Positions 16,470-24,026 of a DNA stretch of 40,182 nucleotides are shown piece by piece. The notes beneath the pieces are model-generated. The model saw only the letters and a program-made list of their open reading frames with translations. It did not search any database and had not been told where the DNA came from. Source of the DNA: Dehalococcoidia bacterium (GTDB taxonomy: Bacteria > Chloroflexota > Dehalococcoidia > Lucifugimonadales > UBA1127); contig JAPYRQ010000009.1 in assembly GCA_029936935.1 (NCBI GenBank), positions 1-40,182 of the forward strand, written 5' to 3'. The position numbers and the translations under genes are program-made. Position 1 is the first letter of the stretch. Each line of letters begins with the position of its first letter.

Positions 16470-17474
16470 ATGATCATAGATAGTCACGGGCATTATACCA
16501 CGCTGCCACCGGCAATTGATGCGTGGCGATCCCGTCAGATAGCGGAGCTGGCCAGGCCGGCCAAGGGCTCCATCAAGGTCAGCGACGATGAGATTCGAGA
16601 GACCCTGGAGAACGGACAGATCAAGCGGCTGCGTGAGCGTGGCACAGACAAGATGTTCTTCTCTCCCAGGGCCTCGTCCATGGGTCATCACTTCGGTGGT
16701 GAGATGATAAGCCTCTACTGGACCCAGCACTGCAACGATTTGATTGCGCGGGTCGTCAGTCTGTACCCGGACATTTTTGTCCCGGTATGCCAGTTGCCCC
16801 AGTCCCCAGGTGTGCCGCCTAAGGCTGCAATCGCAGAGTTGGAGCGATGCGTAAACGAGATGGGCTTTGTTGGCTGCGTCATGAACCCGGACCCCTCAGG
16901 TGGCTTCTGGACAGACCCGCCCCTGAGCGACAAAGACTGGTGGTATCCCTTCTACGAGAAGCTGGTTGAGCTGGACGTGCCCGCCATGATTCATGTGAGC
17001 GCCACCTGCAACCCCAGCTTCCACAGCACCAGCTCTCACTACATGAACGCGGACACCACGTCCATTGTGCAGCTGCACCAGTCCACCGTGTTCCAGGACT
17101 TCCCGGAACTCCGGATCATCGTCCCCCACGGAGGCGGCGCAATCCCCTACCAGTACGGACGGTTCCGCGGCATCGCCATTCGCGATGGTTTCCAGCCCTT
17201 CGACGAGTTCATCAAGAAGATTTACTTTGACACAGCCATCTACGACCAAAACGGCCTCGAGCTGCTGTTGAAGGTAGCGGGCATCGATAACGTGCTGTTC
17301 GCTTCGGAGATGATCGGCGCCGTCAATGCCATCGACCCGGAGACCGGACGCTACTTCGATGACATCAAACCCACCGTAGAGAACATCGATTGGCTAACGG
17401 ACGAGGACAAAAAGAAGCTTTTTGAGGACAACGTTCTCAAGGTCTACCCCCGTCTCAAAAACTATCTCAAATAA
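16470..17474 (+). CDS. ligJ: 4-oxalomesaconate hydratase-like (LigJ-type) protein, copy 2
   Basis: This 334-aa tandem paralog of the preceding gene starts MIIDSHGHYTTLPP (His6, His8). It continues with MFFSPRASSMGHH, ELERCVNEMGFVG, PAMIHVSATCNP, VPHGGGAIPYQYGRFRG and FASEMIGAVNAIDPETG. It is closer to my recollection of Sphingobium LigJ than copy 1 in several blocks, such as DDEIRET and SPRAS. The hydratase reaction is inferred. AAGGGAG lies 6 nt before the ATG. The two LigJ copies end with nearly the same peptide (YPRLKNYLK), which fits tandem duplication followed by divergence. Confidence 0.83.
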   Translation: MIIDSHGHYTTLPPAIDAWRSRQIAELARPAKGSIKVSDDEIRETLENGQIKRLRERGTDKMFFSPRASSMGHHFGGEMISLYWTQHCNDLIARVVSLYPDIFVPVCQLPQSPGVPPKAAIAELERCVNEMGFVGCVMNPDPSGGFWTDPPLSDKDWWYPFYEKLVELDVPAMIHVSATCNPSFHSTSSHYMNADTTSIVQLHQSTVFQDFPELRIIVPHGGGAIPYQYGRFRGIAIRDGFQPFDEFIKKIYFDTAIYDQNGLELLLKVAGIDNVLFASEMIGAVNAIDPETGRYFDDIKPTVENIDWLTDEDKKKLFEDNVLKVYPRLKNYLK

Positions 17475-17509
17475 ATCGCAGCGTAGACTGCCGAGCAAGG
17501 AGGATTAGG

Positions 17510-18409
17510 ATGAAGCTGGTATTCTTTGACGACTACAAGCTTGGAGTCCTGAACAAGGATGAGACTCGGGTGATTGACATGTCGTTGACCCTTGAGGAAT
17601 TGCCCCGCGTGGGCCCGGGCGACTACATGTGCAGGCTCATTGAGAAATGGTCCGGTTACAAGTCCCGCCTGCAAACCGCCATGTTGGATATGCCGGGAGT
17701 CCCCATTGAAGATGTACACTTGCGTGCGCCTATCCCCAAGCCCGGCAAGATACTGTGCATGGCTGCCAACTATCTGGAGAACGGCACTCTCACGGAGCCA
17801 CGTCCGATCAACGGGTTCCTCAAGAACCCTGATGCAGTCATCGGCGACGGCGACACCATTGTGATTCCGCCTGAAGACGCCGATATCTTCCACCATGAGG
17901 CAGAGCTTGGCCTGGTCATAGGTAAGAAGGCCAGGAACATCTCAGAGGATGAAGCGTATAACTACGTTTTCGGCTACACCAACTTCATCGATGTGTCTGC
18001 CAGAGGCCTTGGCCCCAAGGGGTCAGACGTCTTCCTTCAGTCGAAGTCCTATCACACCTTTGCACCTATGGGCCCGTATCTGGTAACTGCCGATGAAGTC
18101 CCCAATCCCCAGGACACCAACGTGAAGCTCTGGGTCAACGGTGGACTGAACCAGGACTACAGCACCAGCGACATGGGCCACTCCATTCCCAAGACCATTG
18201 CGTGGCTCTCATCCATCACTACGTTGAACCCGGGCGACGTAATCGCTCTGGGAACCAACCACCAGGGTCTGGGTTCGCTGCAGGACGGCGATGTCGTTGA
18301 GCGAGAGACCCCCGGCCTTGGCAAGCTCACCGTGAATGTGTCCGAGCCGAAGAAGCGCACATGGGATCGCGGAGTAGATCAAGCAATGGCAGACAGGATG
18401 CGAGGCTAG
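17510..18409 (+). CDS. fumarylacetoacetate hydrolase (FAH) family protein, copy 1
   Basis: This 299-aa protein has an N-terminal FAA-like domain and the FAH C-terminal fold. FHHEAELGLVIGK carries the ExE metal-binding pair, NFIDVSARG carries the Asp ligand, and GTNHQGLG with LQDGDVVERETPGLG is the usual end of the active site. Family members are Mg-dependent hydrolases, hydratases or decarboxylases of 2-oxo-enoic acids, including products of meta-cleavage. AAGGAGG precedes the ATG. It is 35 nt downstream of the LigJ pair in the same direction, so a shared operon is likely. It could process the ring-opened product where LigI is absent, but this is inference. Confidence 0.85.
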   Translation: MKLVFFDDYKLGVLNKDETRVIDMSLTLEELPRVGPGDYMCRLIEKWSGYKSRLQTAMLDMPGVPIEDVHLRAPIPKPGKILCMAANYLENGTLTEPRPINGFLKNPDAVIGDGDTIVIPPEDADIFHHEAELGLVIGKKARNISEDEAYNYVFGYTNFIDVSARGLGPKGSDVFLQSKSYHTFAPMGPYLVTADEVPNPQDTNVKLWVNGGLNQDYSTSDMGHSIPKTIAWLSSITTLNPGDVIALGTNHQGLGSLQDGDVVERETPGLGKLTVNVSEPKKRTWDRGVDQAMADRMRG

Positions 18410-18463
18410 GCCTGGCAGACGAGTCCAAAGCAATTACTCTCGTTTAGGAGAAAGGGAACTCTT

Positions 18464-19387
18464 ATGAAGCTTGTGATGTACAACAACTACCAGTTAGGAC
18501 TGTATCAGGACGATAAGGTGTACAACCTGTCTGAGTCTCTGACTGAGATAAACGCCCCAACCCCCCAGGACATGATTAATGCCGTCATTGCGGATTTTGA
18601 AGGCACATACAGGGCTAGGATTCTGGAGATCGCAGAGAAAGTCCAACCTATCCCCATGGATCAAGTTCACCTGCGCCCACCGCTGCCACGCCCCGGTAAG
18701 ATCGTAGCAATGGCAGCCAACTACTTCGAGAACGGCGCGTTGAGTGAACCCAAGCCCCTCAATGGCTTTTTGAAGTCGCCGGAGTCCGTCATTGGTGAGG
18801 GTGAGACCGTCGTCCTCCCCGCCGGACACCAGGCTGCCGTGTTCCACCACGAAGCGGAACTTGGCGTCGTCATCGGCAAGACCGCCGCCAACGTCTCAGA
18901 GAAAGACGCGTACAGCCATATCTTTGGCTACGTGAACTTCAACGACGTGTCTGCCCGAGGTCTCCACCCCACCAGCTTCCTATGGATGAAGTCCCACGAT
19001 ACCTTTGGGCCCATGGGGCCTTATCTGGTCACAGCCGACGAGATAGCCGACGCCCAGAACCTCCAGGTGCGCCTGTGGGTCAACGGTGAAATCCGACAGG
19101 ACTACAACACCAGCGACATGGGCCACAAGATTCCCAAGATGATTGAGTGGCTGACTTCTATCGTGCAGCTTGATCCGGGTGACCTCATCGCTTCCGGCAC
19201 CAACCACCAGGGTCTCGGTCCCATCCAGAACGGCGATGTCATGGAGATGGAGATTGCAGGCCTGGGCAAGATAACGGTCAACGTCTCAGACGAGTTGAAC
19301 CGTGAATGGCACCGGGGGACGGACAGTGACATGGCAGACTGGGTTGCTGGACGGACTGCTGAGCCACCAACCTGGGCAAAACGCTAA
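18464..19387 (+). CDS. fumarylacetoacetate hydrolase (FAH) family protein, copy 2
   Basis: This 307-aa protein is a tandem paralog of the previous gene. It shares MKLVxxNNYQLG, VAMAANYFENG, GFLKSPESVIG, FHHEAELGVVIGK (ExE ligands), NFNDVSARG (Asp ligand) and GTNHQGLGPIQNGD. The C-terminal tail is longer by about 8 residues. TAGGAGAAAGGGAA precedes the ATG, 54 nt after the previous stop. A terminator follows 54 nt after the stop, so this probably ends the LigJ-LigJ-FAH-FAH operon. FAH proteins are usually homodimers; a pair of co-expressed paralogs could form heterodimers (speculative). Confidence 0.85.
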   Translation: MKLVMYNNYQLGLYQDDKVYNLSESLTEINAPTPQDMINAVIADFEGTYRARILEIAEKVQPIPMDQVHLRPPLPRPGKIVAMAANYFENGALSEPKPLNGFLKSPESVIGEGETVVLPAGHQAAVFHHEAELGVVIGKTAANVSEKDAYSHIFGYVNFNDVSARGLHPTSFLWMKSHDTFGPMGPYLVTADEIADAQNLQVRLWVNGEIRQDYNTSDMGHKIPKMIEWLTSIVQLDPGDLIASGTNHQGLGPIQNGDVMEMEIAGLGKITVNVSDELNREWHRGTDSDMADWVAGRTAEPPTWAKR

Positions 19388-19441
19388 CAACCAACAATCA
19401 ATTGCACCAGGTCTGATCTGAAAAATCCTTTGAGAATGAGC

Positions 19442-19478
19442 GGGGAGCCCCGGCATATCGGGGCTCCCCTGCTTGTTT
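19442..19478 (+). terminator. intrinsic terminator ending the LigJ-FAH operon
   Basis: GGGGAGCCCCG (19442-19452) pairs perfectly with CGGGGCTCCCC (19459-19469) around a GCATAT loop. TGCTTGTTTTC follows. Confidence 0.85.
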
Positions 19479-19496
19479 TCATGTAACCTAGATACT

Positions 19497-20771
19497 ATGG
19501 ACGAACCTTTGGACGCACACCCTACAAAGTCGCCATCCGCTGCCCGTCCCCCTGTCATGCAGGTGCTGGGCAACAAGCAATACCTGAATCTGTGGATAGC
19601 CAACTGGGCATGGCAGCTTGGGCGTTGGATGTGGATGATTATGTCCGCCTACGTGGTGCTCCAACTCACGGACTCCACGTTCCAGACATCGCTGGTAGGC
19701 GCGGTGTTCTTCGGCCCCATGCTGCTTGGCGGCGTCGTCAGTGGCGTTATCGCCGATGGGTTTAACCGTCGCAACATCCTGCTGGTAGGACACGTCGTCA
19801 ACCTGGGCCTCACAATACTGGCAGCCGTCCTGTCATTGACCGGCGTCATCGAGTCGTGGCACATCTTCCTTATGACCCTCGCCTTCGGAACCATGCACAC
19901 ACTGGACCAGGTGACCCGTAGAGGGCTGGTAAGCGATCTTGTTGCCCGTGAGCACCTCTCACACGCCCTGGCGTTGGAAACGATGGTGCAGATGGGCTCA
20001 GTGATGGTAGGGCCGCTCGTAGGGGGAGCGCTTATCGACTTCCTGCCTCTTGGCAAGGGCGAGGGACTGGCTACGCCATACATAGCGGTTACCATCCTGT
20101 ATGTCGCTGCGGTATTCCTGCTATTGAGGGTTAAGGCACCAAGGCATATCGGAGCAGTGAACATAGCCAGCGGCAATGTGATTCAAGCCGCTGCAGAGGG
20201 GTTCAAAGTAGCCGCCCACAACCCGGCCATCATTGGCACTTTGAGTATCACACTGATGGCCAACATGTTCTTCTTCACCTACGTACCACTGATCCCTGTG
20301 TTTGCAGAGAAGGTGCTGGACGTCGGCCCCACCTTGATGGGACTGCTTGGCGGTGCCCACGGCATCGGCGCCTTCTTAGGAGCAGGCTACATCGCCCTCC
20401 GCAGTCGGATCGATAAGAAGTCTGGCTATTACTACAAAGGCACGCTTATAGCCCTTGCTGGCCTCTTGGTGTTCTCTCTATCACAGGTCTATTCACTGTC
20501 CTTTGCGGCTTTGGTGATTGCTGGTATGGGGCTCGCAGGGTTTGCCACCATGCAGCCGGTGCTCATCATTCTCTCCACCGACGATGCTACTCGCGGCCGC
20601 TTGCTCGGCATTGTCAGCATGACCATAGGTGTCCTGCCGCTGGCGATGGTCATGGTGGGTGGCATGGCAGCGGTGTTCGGACCTGCCAAGGCGGTAGGCA
20701 TCAGTGCAGGGATTGGCGTCGCGCTGACCGCAATCGTGTCGTACTACGCCCGCGAGATGCGGAAGCTGTAG
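19497..20771 (+). CDS. MFS transporter (MFS_3/EntS-like)
   Basis: This 424-aa integral membrane protein has about 11-12 hydrophobic segments, starting around residue 25 (LWIANWAWQLG). The loop 2-3 region (GVIADGFNRRNILLVG) has the D-x-x-N/GRR-like major facilitator signature. The type resembles proton-driven drug or siderophore exporters of the MFS_3 group. The ATG at 19497 is the best start but has no Shine-Dalgarno sequence; translation may be leaderless or begin at 19557. It could export toxic intermediates or import substrate at the end of the catabolic island. The sequence does not decide direction or substrate. Confidence 0.82.
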   Translation: MDEPLDAHPTKSPSAARPPVMQVLGNKQYLNLWIANWAWQLGRWMWMIMSAYVVLQLTDSTFQTSLVGAVFFGPMLLGGVVSGVIADGFNRRNILLVGHVVNLGLTILAAVLSLTGVIESWHIFLMTLAFGTMHTLDQVTRRGLVSDLVAREHLSHALALETMVQMGSVMVGPLVGGALIDFLPLGKGEGLATPYIAVTILYVAAVFLLLRVKAPRHIGAVNIASGNVIQAAAEGFKVAAHNPAIIGTLSITLMANMFFFTYVPLIPVFAEKVLDVGPTLMGLLGGAHGIGAFLGAGYIALRSRIDKKSGYYYKGTLIALAGLLVFSLSQVYSLSFAALVIAGMGLAGFATMQPVLIILSTDDATRGRLLGIVSMTIGVLPLAMVMVGGMAAVFGPAKAVGISAGIGVALTAIVSYYAREMRKL

Positions 20772-20776
20772 GCACG

Positions 20777-21298
20777 TTACGCCTCCGGGAGCACCCATCG
20801 AGTAGCGGTCTGCGGGAAATTGGCCTCCATCCAGGCAAACACCACACGGGGAACCAGGGTGTATGTGGCAGTAGCATCGTCGGTGAGGTCCGGTCGGAAA
20901 TCGTACTTCGTCTTGTACGCATCGGCGAACCGCTCAAGGAAGCCGGCATCAGTGACACGCTCGGCCACGCCTTCAAAGATTACCGCCTCATCACCGCTTT
21001 CAAGATGCACCACGATATTCGAGTTGCCTGCCAGGTTTCGCGCCTTCCGAGATTTTGCATCCGTGCCGAAGTAGAACGCTCCCTCAAACCACATCCCCCA
21101 TACCGGCGTGATGTGGGGTCGACCAGCAGCGTCGACAGTTCCCACCCAATAGTTTCTGGACACCGTCATCTGGGCTTCAACCCACTGCCACGGGAGCAGC
21201 TTCCCCTCCGTGGCTGGAGCAATACCATAGCCTTCAGCCATCACCGGACGGGTAGCCAGAGCATCGATTTCTTCGTTAGAGCGCTTTTGGTTCGGCAT
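20777..21298 (-). CDS. pyridoxamine 5'-phosphate oxidase-like (F420/FMN split-barrel) protein
   Basis: This 173-aa protein has a split beta-barrel. NYWVGTVDAAGRPHITPVWGMWFEGAFYFGT and SRKARNLAGNSNIVVHLE are the usual flavin- or F420-binding strands. The C-terminal RVVFAWMEANFPQTATRW matches the PNPOx-related F420-dependent reductases more than true PdxH, because the PLP-binding motifs are missing. GGA lies 8 nt before the ATG. The gene lies 65 nt downstream of tRNA-Ala on the same strand and may be read from the tRNA promoter. It is convergent with the MFS gene, with 5 nt between stops. Substrate unknown. Confidence 0.8.
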   Translation of the reverse strand: MPNQKRSNEEIDALATRPVMAEGYGIAPATEGKLLPWQWVEAQMTVSRNYWVGTVDAAGRPHITPVWGMWFEGAFYFGTDAKSRKARNLAGNSNIVVHLESGDEAVIFEGVAERVTDAGFLERFADAYKTKYDFRPDLTDDATATYTLVPRVVFAWMEANFPQTATRWVLPEA

Positions 21299-21363
21299 AA
21301 ATCACAGTCCTACATACAGATTTGGTTTGAAGAAATGAATTAGTGGATAGCGCTGGAGCGGAG

Positions 21364-21439
21364 TGGTGGAGATAGAGGGACTCGAACCCTCGACCCCCTG
21401 CATGCCATGCAGGTGCTCTCCCAACTGAGCTATATCCCC
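21364..21439 (-). tRNA. tRNA-Ala, anticodon GGC
   Basis: On the minus strand a full cloverleaf folds. The acceptor GGGGATA pairs with TATCTCC, the D-arm contains GCTCAGTTGGGAGAGC, and the anticodon stem CCTGC/GCAGG encloses ATGGCAT with GGC at 34-36. The variable loop is GGGTC, and the T-arm is GAGGG TTCGAGT CCCTC. The terminal CCA is encoded. It reads GCC and GCU alanine codons. Confidence 0.97.
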
Positions 21440-21464
21440 ACGGTCTTTGCGGAAAGCGTATTCA

Positions 21465-21493
21465 ACTATAGCAAAGGCCCATAACTCACACAA
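21465..21493 (-). promoter_or_regulatory. promoter of tRNA-Ala
   Basis: On the minus strand TTGTGT (21488-21493), a 17-nt spacer and TATAGT (21465-21470) lie 25 nt before the tRNA 5' end. Confidence 0.6.
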
Positions 21494-21620
21494 GGTGCAC
21501 AGACACAAATTGCCCGGGCTTTTCCTAAAACTTGCACATGGCGGTATACTGTGTGAGCGTGCGGCGTTCCGTGGTATCCGTATCGAGAGCGCCAAGCGGA
21601 TAGCTACTGGAGATAACCAA

Positions 21621-21692
21621 ATGAATGCCCCCTGGCAAACGTCAGGGGCCGAATGGTCTGCCAGACCGTTCCAGGGCGCACCTGGGGAGTAG
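21621..21692 (+). CDS. possible 23-aa leader ORF upstream of the GT20 gene
   Basis: An ATG at 21621 has GGAGAT 7 nt upstream. It opens a 23-codon frame (MNAPWQTSGAEWS, then to GAPGE) ending in TAG at 21690-21692, only 7 nt before the GT20 start codon. CCCCCTG and CAGGGG inside it can form a hairpin. It has two Trp codons but no clear attenuation run. It could be a translational leader or chance. The peptide resembles nothing I recognise. Confidence 0.25.
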   Translation: MNAPWQTSGAEWSARPFQGAPGE

Positions 21693-21699
21693 GCAGGAT

Positions 21700-23217
21700 A
21701 TGCAGATACCCGTCACAGAAGATACACGTAAGCAGCAACTCTTTGAGTTGTGCTCCAACATCCTTGGCCAACGCCCCCTCATCGTTGCCAGCAACAGGGG
21801 CCCCCTTGAGTACCACCTTAGCCCTGAAGGCCAGCTTCAGCCCCGGCGAGGCAGCGGCGCCATCGTCACAGCCCTCAACAGTCTGATTCAGAACTTTGAG
21901 TTCACCTGGGTGGCCAATGCTATGGGTGAAGGCGATCGTCGCGCCCAGGGGGAAGCCGAAGACAGCAATATCCGATCTCCGCTTCCCAAGCAACAAATAT
22001 CTGCTCGATATGTCCTCACCCCCCGGCGCATGTACCACAAGTTCTACAACATTTTCTGCAACCCGCTCCTTTGGTTCCTGCAGCACTCCATGTGGAGTTC
22101 TGCCTACACTCCCAACATCGATAGCACAGTCCACGATACGTGGGCTACCGGCTACACGCCGGTCAACCGGGCATTTGCAGATGCCATAGTGGCTGAAGCC
22201 GCAGACGGCGCACCTCCCATCGTAATGGTGAACGACTACCATCTGTACCTGGTTCCGGGCATGGTACGCAAGGACATTCCAGATGCGCTGATCTACCACA
22301 ACATCCACATCCCTTGGCCATCCGTCCGGACGTGGCAACTCCTCCCTATCTACATTCGCAATGAGATATGCGAGAGCCTCTGCGCATCGGACATCGTGGC
22401 ATTCCAATCCCAGTGGGACGTCCGCAGTTTCCTGGAGTGCTGCGAGGCATTTATCCCCGACGCCCATGCCGACTACGAGAACAACACGGTGACGTTCAAC
22501 GGCCATACAACTCTGGTGCGTGCATACCCATCGTCCATAGATGTGGATGAGGTACGCGCCATCGCAGATTCCCAACGTGCCCAGGAGTACCTTACCCGCG
22601 TAGGCGAGTTCACATCCAAGCACACCATCGTCCGGGTGGACCGGGCGGAGCCGAACAAGAACATCATCAGAGGGTTCCGCGCATACCAGACCATGCTTGA
22701 AGCGCATCCGGAACTGAAGGAAGAGGTCACCTTCCTCGCCTTCCTGGTCCCCTCCCGCACCCACATCAAGCAGTACGAGCGGTACATGGAGGAGATCGAG
22801 GCCTTGGTAAGGCAGATCAACTTGACCCATGGCAGCCCCAACTGGAAGCCGGTTCACGTCTTTAGCGAGAACAACTACACCCAGGCCATCGCCGGGTTGA
22901 AGCTCTACGACACACTGATAGTCAACCCTGTGGTGGACGGAATGAACCCCGTTGCCAAAGAAGGACCCATCGTGAACACCCAAAACGGCGTCCTGGTCAT
23001 CTCAGAGGGCTCCAGCGCCTTCGATCAGCTTCGCGAGGGTGCGTTGGCTGTTGGGCCAGCCGATATCGAAGGTACAGCGCAGGCCCTGTATGCGGCAGTC
23101 ACCATGTCGCCGGAGGAACGCGCCCGGCGTTCTACCAACCTCGTCGAGTCAATTGAGCGGGAAGACTCCGTACAGTGGCTCTTCACCCAGCTAGAGGACA
23201 TTCAGTCCCTCTTTTAG
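21700..23217 (+). CDS. GT20 glycosyltransferase, trehalose-6-phosphate synthase-like
   Basis: This 505-aa GT-B fold protein, OtsA family, would transfer a sugar from a nucleotide donor to a sugar phosphate. Seen are SNRGPLEY near the N-terminus, WVANAMGEGDR, NPLLWFLQH, DYHLYLVPGMVR, YHNIHIPWPSVRTWQLLP and the retaining-transferase donor motif NPVVDGMNPVAKE. In place of the usual GGL donor loop it has RRGSGAIVTAL, a variant. The ATG at 21700 follows GGGGAGT; the 21625 start lacks support. No OtsB-type phosphatase gene is adjacent, so the product could be trehalose-6-P or another phosphorylated compatible solute such as a glucosylglycerol type. Confidence 0.82.
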   Translation: MQIPVTEDTRKQQLFELCSNILGQRPLIVASNRGPLEYHLSPEGQLQPRRGSGAIVTALNSLIQNFEFTWVANAMGEGDRRAQGEAEDSNIRSPLPKQQISARYVLTPRRMYHKFYNIFCNPLLWFLQHSMWSSAYTPNIDSTVHDTWATGYTPVNRAFADAIVAEAADGAPPIVMVNDYHLYLVPGMVRKDIPDALIYHNIHIPWPSVRTWQLLPIYIRNEICESLCASDIVAFQSQWDVRSFLECCEAFIPDAHADYENNTVTFNGHTTLVRAYPSSIDVDEVRAIADSQRAQEYLTRVGEFTSKHTIVRVDRAEPNKNIIRGFRAYQTMLEAHPELKEEVTFLAFLVPSRTHIKQYERYMEEIEALVRQINLTHGSPNWKPVHVFSENNYTQAIAGLKLYDTLIVNPVVDGMNPVAKEGPIVNTQNGVLVISEGSSAFDQLREGALAVGPADIEGTAQALYAAVTMSPEERARRSTNLVESIEREDSVQWLFTQLEDIQSLF

Positions 23218-23307
23218 ATTCTTATCCCCCATATGCTCCTCTTTGCTCTTGCAAGCGAACCTACTCTGGTTTAGACTAGCCTCCGTCCAATACTTTGCAG
23301 CAGTTAT

Positions 23308-23321
23308 AGCTATTTATAGCT
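23308..23321. repeat. AGCTAT TT ATAGCT inverted repeat upstream of sodB
   Basis: A perfect 6-bp inverted repeat lies 44 nt before the sodB start, in the 147-nt gap (23218-23364) that holds no gene. TATAGC copies in it could also act as -10 elements. It may be an operator for an oxidative-stress or metal regulator, but no family consensus (Fur, OxyR) is recognised. Confidence 0.4.
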
Positions 23322-23364
23322 GTAGGGCACAAAGAATATCGGACACAATCCAGAGGAGGATATT

Positions 23365-23946
23365 GTGAAGCACGAGCTACCTGACCTGCCTTATGCACAA
23401 AGCGCCCTAGCACCCCATATCTCCGCGGAGACGCTGGAGTACCACTATGGGAAGCACCACCAGACCTACGTAAACAACCTGAACAACCTTGTACCAGGCA
23501 CGGAGTTTGAGGAGTCCTCCCTGGAGGACATCATCGCCAAGGCTCCCGCGGGCACCATCTTCAACAACGCTGCCCAGATATGGAACCACACCTGCTACTG
23601 GAGCAGCTTGAGTCCCCAGGGTGGCGGAGACCCCTCCGGCGCTGCAGCAACGGCTATCAATGCCGCCTTCGGCTCCTTTGAGGAGTTCAAGACCCAGTTC
23701 ACCCAGAAGGCCACCACCAACTTCGGCTCCGGCTGGACATGGCTGGTCAAGAACGCCGATGGTTCTCTAGCCATTGAGAACACCAGCAACGCCGGCAACC
23801 CGCTGACCAACAACCAGACCCCCATCATCACCTGCGATGTCTGGGAGCATGCCTACTACATCGACTACCGGAACAGTCGACCCAACTACCTCGAGGCATG
23901 GTGGAGACTCATCAACTGGGAGGCCGTCGCCAAGGGCGCAGCCTAA
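23365..23946 (+). CDS. sodB: Fe-type superoxide dismutase
   Basis: This 193-aa cytoplasmic enzyme (no signal peptide) converts superoxide to hydrogen peroxide and oxygen. The four metal ligands are visible: His in EYHYGKHHQTY (about 27), His in IWNHTCYW (about 74), and Asp and His in DVWEHAYYIDY. The NAAQIWNHT and QGGGDPSG patterns are closer to iron than manganese enzymes. The start is GTG at 23365, with GAGGAGGATATT just before it; the length is normal for the family. A bidirectional terminator follows. It may protect against superoxide leaking from the oxygenases, but it is a separate unit. Confidence 0.95.
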   Translation: MKHELPDLPYAQSALAPHISAETLEYHYGKHHQTYVNNLNNLVPGTEFEESSLEDIIAKAPAGTIFNNAAQIWNHTCYWSSLSPQGGGDPSGAAATAINAAFGSFEEFKTQFTQKATTNFGSGWTWLVKNADGSLAIENTSNAGNPLTNNQTPIITCDVWEHAYYIDYRNSRPNYLEAWWRLINWEAVAKGAA

Positions 23947-23967
23947 CCCCGTACATTTGTAAGTAAG

Positions 23968-24001
23968 AAAACCCCGCTCCGAATTAACGGAGCGGGGTTT
24001 T
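23968..24001. terminator. bidirectional terminator between sodB and hemL
   Basis: AAAACCCCGCTCCG (23968-23981) pairs perfectly with CGGAGCGGGGTTTT (23988-24001) around AATTAA. A-run and T-run flanks let it serve both convergent units. Confidence 0.93.
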
Positions 24002-24026
24002 CGTTGTCTTGCCGTATTGCTTCGAT

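Noticed and set aside
21604-22983. Long antisense ORF (459 aa) opposite the GT20 gene
   Set aside because: It is a frame shadow caused by codon bias. Its protein has no recognisable motifs, while the opposite strand carries the full GT20 signature set.
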